Source: CADEFF01 sp964569315
Lineage (GTDB): Bacteria > Pseudomonadota > Alphaproteobacteria > Dongiales > Dongiaceae
Assembly: GCA_964569315.1 (NCBI GenBank)
Contig: CAZMUZ010000069.1
Location: 1 to 19,492 of the forward strand
Direction: 5' to 3'
Length of the DNA stretch: 19,492 nucleotides
Shown here one piece after another: positions 1 through 9,803 of the stretch (the stretch's first letter is position 1; every line of letters starts with the position of its first letter). The notes below the pieces were generated by a model. That model did not search any database, was not told where the DNA came from, and saw only the letters and a program-made list of their open reading frames with translations. The translations under genes and the position numbers were made by a program.

Positions 1-1136
1 GGCGCCGAGATGCGCAGCGCGCAGGTGCGGTTCTGATAGCCCCAGTCGGCATAGACCGGCGCCCAGAAGCCCGTATCCCAGAGCCGGCGATAGGAGTTGA
101 CGGTCGAGGAGCCGAGCGCGGTCAGTGCACCGACATGCTTGATCACGCCGCCGATCGACCAGAGGCCGATCTGGCCCGGCTTTCCCTGGCCCTTCGGCGG
201 GGCGAAGGTGTTCTCGCCGCCCTTCCGGTAGTTGAAGTTCTGCGGCATGCCCGCGAAGTCCTTGGGGCTGTCGACATGCGCCGTGTTGACCACCTTGTCT
301 TCGCCGCCCCGCCACAAGGAGAGGTTGTGGTGGCAGCCATTGGCCGACACGCCCATGAAGGGCTTCGCCATGAAGCAGGCGATGAGATCGAACTCGCGCG
401 CGACCTGGGCGCAGATCTGCCGGTAGGTGGTGAGGCGGTCCGCCGTGCGCAGCGCATCGTCGAACATGAAGTTGAGCTCGAGCTGGCCCGGCGCGTCCTC
501 ATGATCGCCCTGGATCATGTCGAGGCCCATGGCCTGGCTGTATTCGATCGCGCGCATGAAGACCGGGCGCAGCGATTCGAACTGATCGATGTGGTAGCAG
601 TTCGGCTTCGAGAAGCCGCCGTCCGGCAGCCCGTCGGGACCCTTCTTGAGCCACATCATCTCCGGCTCGCAGCCATGGCGGAGATGCAGGCCCTTGTGGT
701 CCTTCTGGAACTGCTCGTGGATGCGGCGAAGGTTGCCGCGGCAATCGGAGGTCAGGAACCCGCCAGGATTGTTCTTTTCCTCGCGATTGCGGAAGCAGGT
801 GCAGAAAACGCGCGCGACGCGCTTGTCCCAGGGGAGCTGCACGAAGGTGTCGGGATCGGGGATGCCCACCAGCTCGGAGGATTCGGGGCCGTAGCCGATG
901 TAGTTCTTGTAGCGGTCGACGAAGAGGTTGGCGGTCGAGCCATAGACGAGCTGAAAGCCGCGCTCGGCGATCGCTTCCCAATGATCGGCGGGGATGCCCT
1001 TGCCGACGATGCGGCCGGTCACCGAAACGAACTGGTAGTAGATGTAGCTGATGCCGAGTTGATTGATCTTGGCCCGCACCTGCTTGACGAGCTCCTTGCG
1101 GCCCTTGGCGGATACATATGCCTCTAGGTCGGTCAT
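1..1136 (-). CDS. Glutamine synthetase family protein (amine-glutamate ligase candidate), C-terminus outside window
   Basis: The visible 378 residues begin MTDLEAYVSAKG and continue to the window edge without a stop, so about the last 60-80 residues of a normal (~450 aa) protein are missing. An N-terminal beta-grasp-like segment (about 28-70) precedes the catalytic barrel. Catalytic-domain motifs are visible: EPE (cf. ExE metal ligands), GQLELNF, NGCHHN, and near the end NSYRRL...APVYADWG..NR, which carries the conserved glutamate/ATP-binding arginines. The usual HxH of the metal/ATP loop reads HHN here, so the second His is replaced. The start is set by AGGGGAGAAG just upstream of the ATG. 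Members of this superfamily make glutamine or gamma-glutamylamides (PuuA, GMAS/GlnT types). Lying beside an FAD oxidase and amine transport genes, amine glutamylation is more likely than bulk glutamine synthesis, but the substrate is inferred. Confidence 0.85.
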   Translation of the reverse strand, partial: MTDLEAYVSAKGRKELVKQVRAKINQLGISYIYYQFVSVTGRIVGKGIPADHWEAIAERGFQLVYGSTANLFVDRYKNYIGYGPESSELVGIPDPDTFVQLPWDKRVARVFCTCFRNREEKNNPGGFLTSDCRGNLRRIHEQFQKDHKGLHLRHGCEPEMMWLKKGPDGLPDGGFSKPNCYHIDQFESLRPVFMRAIEYSQAMGLDMIQGDHEDAPGQLELNFMFDDALRTADRLTTYRQICAQVAREFDLIACFMAKPFMGVSANGCHHNLSLWRGGEDKVVNTAHVDSPKDFAGMPQNFNYRKGGENTFAPPKGQGKPGQIGLWSIGGVIKHVGALTALGSSTVNSYRRLWDTGFWAPVYADWGYQNRTCALRISA

Positions 1137-1312
1137 GCGTCTTCTCCCCTATTCGATCGTTATGACCGGGGCCTCTCCGGCCGCCGGCTGTTGCCCTTCG
1201 ATATCGCCGCTGCGGGTCTTCCTGCCGCTTTACGGAGATACCAATTCCAGTCCAATTCTCATCGCCTTGCGCGGGGCCGATCCGGTCCGCCGCAGGGCTC
1301 GGTTTTGCCTCG

Positions 1313-2653
1313 TCAGCTCCACGGGAAGGGGCTGTTCGACACCGGATGCAGCTTGCCGGCCTTGAAGCGCGAGAAGCGGAACGGCTCGAGCAGGTCGCTC
1401 GGATTGCCGCAGATGTCGTCCGCCACGAGCTTGCCGACGCCGATCATCTTGTAGCCGTGGTTCGAATCCGCCACGACATAGACGTTCTCGCAGAAGCGAT
1501 CGAACATCGGGAAGCTGTCGGCGGTGAAGCTGCCGATGCCGCCCGAGGGCTCCTTCTTGTAGAGATCGATCTTCTTCTCGAAGCGCTTCTGGCAGAAGGC
1601 GAGCGCCGAGCACCACATATGGGCGAAATCGTCGCCGACCACGAAATCCGGCGATTCGGGCCCGTAGGGATCGATCTTCACCGATTCCGGCGCCGCCTTG
1701 ACCTTGAAGGGCATCGCGCCGCCCTGGATGCCGCCGAAGTTGAAGTCCGGCTTGTAGTAAATGCCCCAGATCCGGTCCGTGATCACCGAGCCGTCGACGT
1801 CGGAATAGAGCGTGGCGTCGGTATCCACATGGATGACCGGCGGCATCTTGCCGTCGTTGGTGCGCTGCAGCTTGGGATCGACTCCGAGCGTGCCCTCCTG
1901 GAGCGACCAGAAGGTCCACATCGGCACGCCGTCATGCACCTTGCCGTCGCGGCCCTTGATGGTGATCGAGGTCGGCAGATCCAGCATGTCCCAGACCTGC
2001 TTGACCCAAGGCCCGGTCCCGATAATCACCATGTCGCAGTCGATGTTGCCGCGGTCGGTCACCACCGTCTTCACGGCGCCGGAAGCGTCCTTCTTGAAGC
2101 CGGTGACCTTCACGCCCGTGAGCAGCCGCACGTCCTCGTTCTCCGCCTTCTTGGCGAGGCCGTAGATCGAGGCGGTGTTGTTGGCGTAGCCGCCTTTCTT
2201 CTCGTGCAGCACGGAGGTGATGCCCTTCGCCTGCCAGTCCTCGAGGATGCCCTGCATGTAGGTCATGCAGTCCTTCTCGCCCTCGATGAAGACCGACTCG
2301 TAGCCGATCTCCTTCTGCTGTTTGGCGATCGAGGCGACGTCCGAATGCATGATCTCCGGGCTGATCTGCATGTAGCCGACGGGATGATAGCTGAAGGCCT
2401 TCGGATCGCTCTCCCAGACCGAGACGCTGTGCGCCATGAGGCGACGCATCGCCGGCTGGAAGTAGTTGTTGCGGATGACGCCGCAAGCGATCCCGGAAGC
2501 GCCGGCCGCGATCCCGGTCTTGTCCACCACCAGGATGTCCTTGCCGCTGCCGCGGCCCGTCTTGCGCAGATTTTCGGCGAGATGCCAGGCGGTGCTAAGG
2601 CCGTGAATGCCGGCGCCGATGATCACGTATTTTACGTGGGAGGGGAGAGCCAT
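1313..2653 (-). CDS. FAD-dependent oxidoreductase, DAO / sarcosine oxidase beta-like
   Basis: The 446-residue protein opens with a Rossmann FAD-binding motif, GxGxxG at residues 13-18 (GAGIHG). VVDK follows at the end of the next strand, then a GIACGVIRNNYF stretch of the type seen around the flavin in sarcosine oxidase beta/DAO proteins. Near the C-terminus, GGIGSFTADSFPMF and a G(Y)KMIGVGK segment match the second FAD-contact region of the DAO fold. The family oxidises primary or secondary amines (sarcosine, dimethylglycine, D-amino acids, gamma-glutamylputrescine) to imines, giving H2O2 or passing electrons on. There is no signal peptide, so it is cytosolic. It lies 176 bp upstream of the glutamine-synthetase-like gene on the same strand and diverges from the GntR regulator. 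A PuuB-like role after glutamylation is possible. The family call is secure; the substrate is not. Confidence 0.88.
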   Translation of the reverse strand: MALPSHVKYVIIGAGIHGLSTAWHLAENLRKTGRGSGKDILVVDKTGIAAGASGIACGVIRNNYFQPAMRRLMAHSVSVWESDPKAFSYHPVGYMQISPEIMHSDVASIAKQQKEIGYESVFIEGEKDCMTYMQGILEDWQAKGITSVLHEKKGGYANNTASIYGLAKKAENEDVRLLTGVKVTGFKKDASGAVKTVVTDRGNIDCDMVIIGTGPWVKQVWDMLDLPTSITIKGRDGKVHDGVPMWTFWSLQEGTLGVDPKLQRTNDGKMPPVIHVDTDATLYSDVDGSVITDRIWGIYYKPDFNFGGIQGGAMPFKVKAAPESVKIDPYGPESPDFVVGDDFAHMWCSALAFCQKRFEKKIDLYKKEPSGGIGSFTADSFPMFDRFCENVYVVADSNHGYKMIGVGKLVADDICGNPSDLLEPFRFSRFKAGKLHPVSNSPFPWS

Positions 2654-2753
2654 CGCTGCGTTTCCTGCTTTGATGCGCGCCGTCCTCGAACCAAAAACCG
2701 GCCGTCACCTCGTCCCCTGAGGCGCCGTCGCGGGCTTGATCGCGGGACGGGTT

Positions 2754-2764
2754 TAGTTGAACAT
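2754..2764. promoter_or_regulatory. Candidate GntR/FCD operator in divergent region
   Basis: TAGTTGAACAT matches five of the six fixed positions of TNGTNNNACNA, the consensus often bound by FadR/FCD-type GntR regulators. It lies between the FAD oxidoreductase start (2653) and the preferred GntR start (2808), where an autoregulatory site controlling both directions is expected. This is a single weak match, so low confidence. Confidence 0.25.
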
Positions 2765-2807
2765 AAGCCCGCCCGCTTTCAAACCAATTTTTTCCAAAGG
2801 CACAGAA

Positions 2808-3581
2808 ATGGCGAAGATTGGTGACAGCGCCCTGAAGGCGCGGGGGGAGCTCCCCGAATTCCTCGGATCCCGGCCGGAATCGCGGCCGATCGCCGATCCC
2901 GTGCGCGGCTCCGCCTGGATCGGCCAGCAGCTTCGCCAGGCCATCACGGAGGGAAATCTCCGGCACGGGGAGAAGCTGCCCGCCGAGCGCCAGCTCGCCG
3001 AGATGTTCGGCGCCTCGCGGACCACCGTCCGCACCGCCCTCAACCTCCTCGAATCCGAGCGGCTCGTGACGCGGCGGGTCGGCAGCGGCACCTTCGTGAA
3101 TTTCCAGCCGCGCAACGAGCGCGACGACGTGGCCGAGCAAACGAGCCCGCTCGAGCTCATCGAGGTCCGGCTCGCGGTCGAGCCGCACATGGTCCGGCTT
3201 GCCGTGCTCAATGCCAGCGCACGCGATCTCGACCGGCTCGGCGAATCGATCGAGGAGATGGAGAAGCGCAGCGTCGATGCCGAAAGCTTCACGGTGCTGG
3301 ACGAGCAGTTCCATCAGCGCATCGCCGAATGCGCCCGCAACCCCCTGCTCGTCTCGCTCTACCGCCAGATCAACGAGATCCGTACCCACGCGCAGTGGAA
3401 CGCGATGAAGGACAAGGTGCTCACCACCGAGCGCATCGCCGAATACAACCGGCAGCATCGCACGCTTTTCGAGGCGATCCTGTCGCGCGACGTGGAGAGC
3501 GCCGTCGCCATCGTGACCAACCACCTGCACTATGCCCGCCGGCAGTTGCTCGGCGCCGGCAGCGCTGCGGCCGACGACTGA
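2808..3581 (+). CDS. GntR family transcriptional regulator, FCD (FadR) subfamily
   Basis: The 257-residue protein has an N-terminal winged helix (about 36-98: AWIGQQLRQAITEG, LPAERQLAE, SRTTVRTALNLLE, VGSGTFV) typical of GntR proteins. An all-helical FCD ligand domain follows (about 115-240), with the usual metal/ligand positions visible in DEQFHQRI, NRQHRTLFEAI and TNHLHYAR. I chose ATG 2808, preceded by AAAGG, over the in-frame TTG at 2757 because the longer form adds only 17 featureless residues and overlaps a possible operator. It is divergent from the FAD oxidase and ligase pair and upstream of the class III aminotransferase. It probably controls one or both in response to a small carboxylate or amino acid, which is an inference from context. 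Confidence 0.9.
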   Translation: MAKIGDSALKARGELPEFLGSRPESRPIADPVRGSAWIGQQLRQAITEGNLRHGEKLPAERQLAEMFGASRTTVRTALNLLESERLVTRRVGSGTFVNFQPRNERDDVAEQTSPLELIEVRLAVEPHMVRLAVLNASARDLDRLGESIEEMEKRSVDAESFTVLDEQFHQRIAECARNPLLVSLYRQINEIRTHAQWNAMKDKVLTTERIAEYNRQHRTLFEAILSRDVESAVAIVTNHLHYARRQLLGAGSAAADD

Positions 3582-3624
3582 GGGCGCCCGGGCGGCACGA
3601 GCGCCTGCCGGGACGGCCCGCGAT

Positions 3625-3654
3625 TTGCCGAGATCGAGCGCGGCCCGCTAGACT
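3625..3654 (+). promoter_or_regulatory. Putative sigma-70-type promoter for the class III aminotransferase
   Basis: TTGCCG (3625-3630), an 18-bp spacer and TAGACT (3649-3654) resemble alphaproteobacterial housekeeping promoters. The predicted start would fall about 10 bases before the aminotransferase ATG, giving a very short leader. Identified by eye only. Confidence 0.3.
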
Positions 3655-3672
3655 GAGCGCAGGAACCTCTCC

Positions 3673-5040
3673 ATGACCTCCGGACCGCACCCCGATCCCG
3701 CTCATGTCGCGGCGCTGACCGCGCGCGAAGAAGCGCGCTTCCTGGCCGAGGGACCGCGGTCGGCAGCACTGCTCGCCCGCGCCAGGGCCCATATGCCGCA
3801 AGGCGTCCCGATGAGCTGGATGGCGACGATGCACGGCCATCCCCCGGTCTTCGTCGATTACGGGGCCGGCGCCTGGTTCACCGACGTCGACGGCCGCCGC
3901 TTCCTCGATATGAACCAGGCGGATCTCAGCGCGAATTGCGGCTATGCGCCGCCGGCCGCCGTGCGGGCGATCGCGGACCGCACGGTGCGCGGCAGCCAGT
4001 TCATGCTGCCGACCGAGGATGCGATCTGGTGCGCCGAGGAGCTCGCGCGCCGCTGGGAGCTGCCCTACTGGCAATTCACGCTCTCGGCGTCCGGCGCCAA
4101 TGCCGAGATCATCCGCTTGGCTCGCCACGCGACCGGGCGCGACAAGCTGCTGCTGTTCGACGGCAAGTATCACGGCCATATCGACGACAGCCTCGTGATG
4201 CTTCGAGAGGATCGCGTCGTGCCGGAGCTTGCCGGCCTCGGCCTCGACGCCGCCGGGCGGGCACGTGTCGTCGCCTACAACGATCTCGCCGCCGTGGAAC
4301 GTGCGCTGGCGCCGCGCGATGTAGCCCTCGTCTTCGTCGAACCGGCCCTCACCAACATCGGCGTGGTTCTGCCGGAACCCGGTTTTCTCGAAGGGCTCCG
4401 CGCCCTCACCCGCCGCTATGGCAGCCTCCTCGCCTTCGACGAGACCCATACGCAGGTGGCAGGGCCCGGCGGGCTGAAGCGCGCCTGGAAGCTCGATTGC
4501 GACGCGGTCGGGCTCGGCAAGAGCGTCGGCGGCGGGATCGCGATCGGCACCTATGGCATGAGCGAGGCGCTCGCCCGCCACTTGATCGCACCGCCCGTCA
4601 TGCCGGGGGCGCCGATGGAATCGGTCGGCGGCGTCGCGACCGGCGGCACGCTTTACGGCAATGCGCTGGCCATGGCCGCCTGCCGCGCGACCCTGGAGGC
4701 GGTGCTGACGCCGGAGAATTTTGCGCGCACGGCGCAGCTCGGCGCGAAGCTTGCCGACGGGATCGACGCCGCTTTCCGCGCCGCCGGCTTCGCCTGGTCG
4801 GCGCAGCGGCTGATGAGCCGGTCGGGCTTCACCTTCGCCGAGCGGCCGCCGCGCAACGCCGCCGAGGCGCGCGCCCTCGCCCGCCCCGATCTCCACCGCC
4901 TGCTGCGGCTTCATATGGCGAACCGGGGCGTCTGGGAATCGGTTGCGACCGCCGGCCCGACCGTATCGATCCCGATGAGCGAGGCCGATATCGGTTTCTA
5001 TCTCGAGCGGTTCGACGAGTTCGCGGCCGCGCTCGGCTGA
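3673..5040 (+). CDS. Class III PLP-dependent aminotransferase, glutamate-1-semialdehyde aminomutase-like
   Basis: The 455-residue protein is a fold-type I class III transaminase. Visible motifs are SGANAEIIRLAR (140-151, PLP phosphate cup, HemL-like), GKYHGHIDD, FDETHT (255-260, with Asp256 to pair the PLP ring nitrogen) and LGKSVGGGIAIG (Lys283 as Schiff-base lysine). The overall pattern is closest to HemL-like enzymes. However, the TH after FDE and the surrounding genes argue against a role in tetrapyrrole synthesis. Members act on omega-amines, beta-amino acids or amino-ketones. It starts 91 bp after the GntR gene with a possible promoter of its own. A role in transaminating an amine or amino acid from the neighbouring pathway is inference. 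Confidence 0.87.
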   Translation: MTSGPHPDPAHVAALTAREEARFLAEGPRSAALLARARAHMPQGVPMSWMATMHGHPPVFVDYGAGAWFTDVDGRRFLDMNQADLSANCGYAPPAAVRAIADRTVRGSQFMLPTEDAIWCAEELARRWELPYWQFTLSASGANAEIIRLARHATGRDKLLLFDGKYHGHIDDSLVMLREDRVVPELAGLGLDAAGRARVVAYNDLAAVERALAPRDVALVFVEPALTNIGVVLPEPGFLEGLRALTRRYGSLLAFDETHTQVAGPGGLKRAWKLDCDAVGLGKSVGGGIAIGTYGMSEALARHLIAPPVMPGAPMESVGGVATGGTLYGNALAMAACRATLEAVLTPENFARTAQLGAKLADGIDAAFRAAGFAWSAQRLMSRSGFTFAERPPRNAAEARALARPDLHRLLRLHMANRGVWESVATAGPTVSIPMSEADIGFYLERFDEFAAALG

Positions 5041-5110
5041 GCGTCATCGCCCGCCGTTTCCGCAAAGGATTTGCGGCCGGCCGGTTCTGGTATAGCGTCC
5101 CGCAAACCTG

Positions 5111-5127
5111 CCGGCCCGAAGGGCCGG
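5111..5127 (+). terminator. GC-rich hairpin between aminotransferase and MBL hydrolase
   Basis: CCGGCCC, GAA, GGGCCGG forms a perfect 7-bp stem with a three-base loop in the 112-bp gap after the aminotransferase stop. No T tract follows. It could be a weak terminator/attenuator or a leader structure of the downstream hydrolase. Confidence 0.3.
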
Positions 5128-5152
5128 TCGCGGGTCCGGGACGGAGCTCGGG

Positions 5153-5908
5153 ATGGAAATCGTCACGGCGGATCGATGGTACCGGACCCGGTCCGTGGGC
5201 GACGGCATCACTCATATCGACGAGCCGCATATCAAGCCGTTCTATCGCTGCAACATCTGGCATGTGCGCGGTCGCGACTGCGATCTCCTGATCGATAGCG
5301 GGTCGGGCGTGGTGAGCCTTTCGGCGCAGATCCGGCTTCTCGCGGAAAGGCCGATCCTCGCCGTCGCCAGCCACACCCATTTCGACCATATCGGCAGCCA
5401 TCACGAATTTTCCGACCGCGCCGTTCATGGCGCGGAAGCCGAGATCATCGCCCGGCCCGAACGGCCGCAGATTCTCGCTGATCTCTATGCGACGGAGGAG
5501 ATGTTCACGGCGCTGCCGCCGGGCGGATTCGATCGGCAGGCTTACAACGTGACGCCCGCGCGCGCCACGCGCCTGCTCTGGGACGGGCAGATCCTCGACC
5601 TCGGAGACCGGCAGTTCGAGGTCATGCACCTTCCCGGCCACTCGCCGGGATCGATCGCGCTCTGGGAGCCGGCCAGCGGCGTCCTTTTCAGCGGCGACGT
5701 CGTCTATGACGGCCAGCTGCTCGACGACAACTATCACTCCTCGATCGAACAATATCTCGCCTCGATGGAACAGCTTCGCGACCTGCCGGTGCGCGTCGTT
5801 CATGGCGGCCACATGGAAAGCTTCGGCCGCGAGCGGCTTCTGGCGATCGTGGATGGCTATATCGACGCGAAGCGCCGGAGCGGATTCACGCGGCGCGATC
5901 CCGGATGA
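5153..5908 (+). CDS. MBL-fold metallo-hydrolase
   Basis: The 251-residue protein has the full metallo-beta-lactamase metal set: HTHFDH (His74, His76, Asp78, His79), His163 in GHSPGS, Asp182 in FSGDVVYDG and a final His220 in HGGH. This predicts a dinuclear, zinc- or iron-dependent hydrolase in the glyoxalase II-like branch; the GHSPGS form is common in thioester and lactonase-type enzymes. There is no signal peptide, so it is cytosolic. GGAG lies about 9 bases upstream of the ATG. The stop codon overlaps the start of the next gene (ATGA), implying translational coupling with a glycosyltransferase-like protein. Substrate unknown. Confidence 0.88.
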   Translation: MEIVTADRWYRTRSVGDGITHIDEPHIKPFYRCNIWHVRGRDCDLLIDSGSGVVSLSAQIRLLAERPILAVASHTHFDHIGSHHEFSDRAVHGAEAEIIARPERPQILADLYATEEMFTALPPGGFDRQAYNVTPARATRLLWDGQILDLGDRQFEVMHLPGHSPGSIALWEPASGVLFSGDVVYDGQLLDDNYHSSIEQYLASMEQLRDLPVRVVHGGHMESFGRERLLAIVDGYIDAKRRSGFTRRDPG

Positions 5909-7036
5909 GCGCGCTCGAGGCGACGAAGCCACCACCCGGTCCGGCCTCCTGCCGCCTCCGCAGCGCCGATCCGGCGGCGCTCCGGATTCTCGAGGTCGGC
6001 GATCACGAGACCTTCAACCTTGCCTTTCCCGAAAACACGGTGCGGCTCTCGACCCGGCCGAAGAAGCGCCATGTGCCCGACCCTTATTTCACGCTCGCTC
6101 GCTGGCGAGAGGTCAAGAAGGAACTCGCCGCCGGCCGTTACGACCTCGTGGTCTGCTACACTCAGCTCTATGCGCCCTGGGATCCGCGCAGCTTCATTCG
6201 GGCTTTCAGCGTCGGCCTGCCGCGACCGATCAATCCCGTGGTTCGCACCTTCGGCGTCATGAAGGCCTGCCGTATCGCGGGCGTGCCGATGATCACGATC
6301 GACTACGACGATTCCTTCGCGATCAATCGCCATCTTTTTCGGTTCCTGAAGCGCAGCCAGCTTTATTTCAAGCGGGAGCTGCCGGTCGATGGCTGGCAGC
6401 TCTATTTCAAGACGGGTCATCGCAACCTGCCGACGCGGCGGATTCGCGGCAATCCCCGCTACGCGGCCTGGCTCGAGAAGGTGAGGCCGATCTCGCTCGG
6501 CCTGCCCTGGCCCACCCAATCCATGGGACCGCTACCGCTGGAGCAGAAATCGGCGGACGTCTTCTTCGCCGGGCAAGTCACACTCAACTCGACAGTGCGG
6601 GAAGCGGGCATGCGGCAACTCGAGATGCTCGCGGCGCGCGGCTATCGGATCGATATTGCCCGCGAGCGGCTGCCCTATCGCGAATTCCTCGCGCGCTGCG
6701 CGCGGTCCTGGCTTACCTGGTCGCCGGAGGGGTATGGCTGGGATTGCCGCCGCCACTACGAGGCGGCCTTCTGTCGCTCGGTCCCGCTGATGAGCCGGGC
6801 GACGATCCATCGGCATCGGCCGCTCGTCGCGGGCGAGCATGGTTTCTATTACGACGTCGAGGGCGACGGGCTCGTCCGCGCGGTCGAGGATGCGCTCGCC
6901 GACAAGGAAAGGCTCGCGCGCATCGCGGAAGCGAGCCGCACCCATGTGCTGGCCCACCATACCTACGAAGCGATCTGCCGTTACATGGTGGGCGAGCTGG
7001 CGGCGAAGCTCGCAGGCGAGAACGCGCCTGGCCCGG

Positions 7037-7047
<11 letters not shown>
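5905..7047 (+). CDS. Glycosyltransferase-like protein (GT-B, CgeB/glycosyl transferase family 1-2 type)
   Basis: This 380-residue protein shows no signal peptide or membrane segment. The C-terminal half looks like a GT-B nucleotide-sugar binding domain: DVFFAGQ (218-224) starts a Rossmann-like strand, followed by the STVREAGMRQLEMLAARGY helix/turn, WSPEGYGWD (272-280) and HYEAAFCRSVPLM (284-296). The last resembles the ExxxxGxxPL donor-site motif of family 1 glycosyltransferases. The N-terminal half contains DYDD (133-136) and a basic stretch. It overlaps the MBL hydrolase by four bases and ends 11 bp inside the convergent ABC ATPase gene. Such a gene is unexpected among amine-catabolism genes. 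It could modify a cell-surface glycan or a small molecule. Family call moderate; acceptor and donor unknown. Confidence 0.6.
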
Positions 7048-8103
<1,056 letters not shown>

Positions 8104-8107
<4 letters not shown>

Positions 8108-8886
8108 GAGGTGCGCTTGCGTCCCAGCAGGAGTTCGACCAGGAGAACCAGCAGGATCGAGATGCCGAATACGAAAGTCCCCGCGGCGTTGAGTTTCGGA
8201 CTGAGCCCGGAGCGCAGCATGCTCCAGATCACCACCGGCATGGTGGTGTCGTATTTGCTCAGCAGGAACGCGATCACGAACTCGTCCCAGGAGAGCGTGA
8301 AGGCGATGAAGAAGGAGGCGAGCAGCGCCGGCCAGAGCATCGGCACGGTGATGAGGATCAGCGCCTGCAGGTCGTTCGCTCCCAGATCCTGCGCCGCGCG
8401 CTCGACGTTCGCCTGATGCTCGCCGAGCTGCGAATAGCAGATCGCGAAGCAGAGCGGCAGGTTGATGACGACATGGCCGATCCCCACCACGAGCAGCGAT
8501 TTGCCGACGCCGACCAGGTTGAAGGTGAAGAGCAGCCCGAGCGCGATGATGAGATAGGAGACCGAGATCGGCGCCATCAGGAAGAACTGCGTGAGCGCGA
8601 CCCGCCGCGGGGGTCGTCGCGCCATCGCATAGGCGGCGAGGAATCCGAGCATCGTCGCGGCGAGCGAAGAGAGCACGCCGACCAGCACCGAATTGCCCAT
8701 CGCCGCCATCAACTTGCGGTCGGCGAGCAGTGCGTCGTACCAGCGCAGCGACACACCCTTGAAGGGCGGCACGGGCAGCGGGCCGTTCTGGAAGGAATAG
8801 ATCACCAGCATCGCGACCGGCAGGAAGATGAAGGCGAACGCCGCCGTCATGTAGAGGATCGCCGGAAGCTGCCGGAGTCCGCGCAT
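8104..8886 (-). CDS. ABC transporter permease, PotC/PotI type
   Basis: The 260-residue membrane protein has six predicted membrane segments, starting with ILYMTAAFAFIFLPVAMLVI. The cytoplasmic EAA loop is clear: ERAAQDLGANDLQALILITVP (about 177-197), which docks to the ATPase. The N-terminal IYSFQ and SLRWYDALL features are typical of the second polyamine-type permease. It starts two bases after the first permease stop and overlaps the ATPase start, consistent with one transcript. The family is secure; the solute (polyamine versus guanidino compound or amino acid) is inferred. Confidence 0.92.
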
Positions 8887-8888
8887 GG

Positions 8889-9782
8889 TCAGAGCCGGTC
8901 CATGCGCAGGCGGCGCGCCGAGAAAAGGAACGCGATGATGACGACGCCCATCAGGACCATGCTGAGCGCGGAGGCCATCGAGAAATCGGCGGTGCGGCCG
9001 ACCTGCCGCATGATCGCCTGCGGCATCAGCAGCTCCTTGCTGCCGCCGAGGATCTGCGGGGTGATGTAGTCGCCGATGCAGAGCACGAAGGTGAGGAAGG
9101 CGCCGACCGCGACGCCCGGTAGGCTGAGCGGCAGCGTCACATGCAGCAGCACCTGCCAGGGCGAGGCGCCGAGATCGGCGGCGGCGCGGCGGTAGGACTC
9201 CTTGATCTGCACCAGGTTGGAATAGATCGTGAGCGTCAGCAGCATCACGAAGAAATGGACGAAACCGAGAATCGTGGCGCCCCGGTTGTTGCCCATGCCG
9301 ATGGGTTCGGCGATGACGCCGAGCCCCGTCAGTATCTGGTTGATGATGCCGTTCTCCGACAGCACCAGCAGCCAGCTATAGGAGCGGATGACGTAGGAGG
9401 TCCAGAACGGCAGGACCATCAGCACCAGCAACAGCCGCTGCCAGCGCGCCGGCACCCGGTAGGCGAGGATATAGGCGATCGGATAGGCGATCAGGATGCT
9501 GAGCACGGTCACGACGGCCGTGACCTCGAGCGAATTCGCCATCGCCTGCAGCAGCACCCCGTCGCCGCTTTCGACGAAGGTCCGGTAGTTCGCGAAGGTG
9601 AACCAGTCGACAGTGACGCCCTTGTCGCGCAGCGTGAAGCTGATGCAGAGCATCACCGCGAGCGGCAAGACGAAGAACGCCGCCGTGAAGATCAGCGCCG
9701 GATAGAGAGCGAGCCGCTTCAGGCCGGCAGGCCGGGGGGCGCGATTCCCCCCGGCCGCGCTGGTCGCTGTCGCAAACGACAT
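8889..9782 (-). CDS. ABC transporter permease, PotB/PotH type
   Basis: The 297-residue protein has an N-terminal cytosolic tail of about 25 residues, a first membrane segment (LALYPALIFTAAFFVLPLAVML), a periplasmic loop, and five more hydrophobic spans. The EAA loop reads RRAAADLGASPWQVLLHVTLPL, and VLPFWTSYVIRSYSWL is characteristic of PotB-like permeases. It pairs with the downstream permease to form the importer channel. It begins 21 bp after the binding-protein gene with a poor ribosome site (GGCTCCG), so it may depend on coupling. Confidence 0.92.
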   Translation of the reverse strand: MSFATATSAAGGNRAPRPAGLKRLALYPALIFTAAFFVLPLAVMLCISFTLRDKGVTVDWFTFANYRTFVESGDGVLLQAMANSLEVTAVVTVLSILIAYPIAYILAYRVPARWQRLLLVLMVLPFWTSYVIRSYSWLLVLSENGIINQILTGLGVIAEPIGMGNNRGATILGFVHFFVMLLTLTIYSNLVQIKESYRRAAADLGASPWQVLLHVTLPLSLPGVAVGAFLTFVLCIGDYITPQILGGSKELLMPQAIMRQVGRTADFSMASALSMVLMGVVIIAFLFSARRLRMDRL

Positions 9783-9803
9783 CGGACCGGAACGGAGCCG
9801 GCG

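Noticed and set aside
135..1127. 330-codon plus-strand open frame over the ligase gene
   Set aside because: The minus strand encodes an obvious glutamine-synthetase-family protein running off the window edge; the plus frame is its shadow.
1346..2824. 492-codon plus-strand open frame over the FAD oxidoreductase
   Set aside because: Antisense shadow of a gene with a clear GxGxxG FAD motif; low-complexity Ala/Asp/His/Leu composition and no family match.
3421..4914. 497-codon minus-strand open frame over the class III aminotransferase
   Set aside because: The plus-strand aminotransferase has intact PLP motifs; the antisense frame has only compositional repeats.
5071..5096. TTGCGG and TATAGC as a promoter for the MBL hydrolase
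   Set aside because: The spacer is only 14 bp; TGGTATAGC could be an extended -10, but the evidence is too thin to list as a feature.
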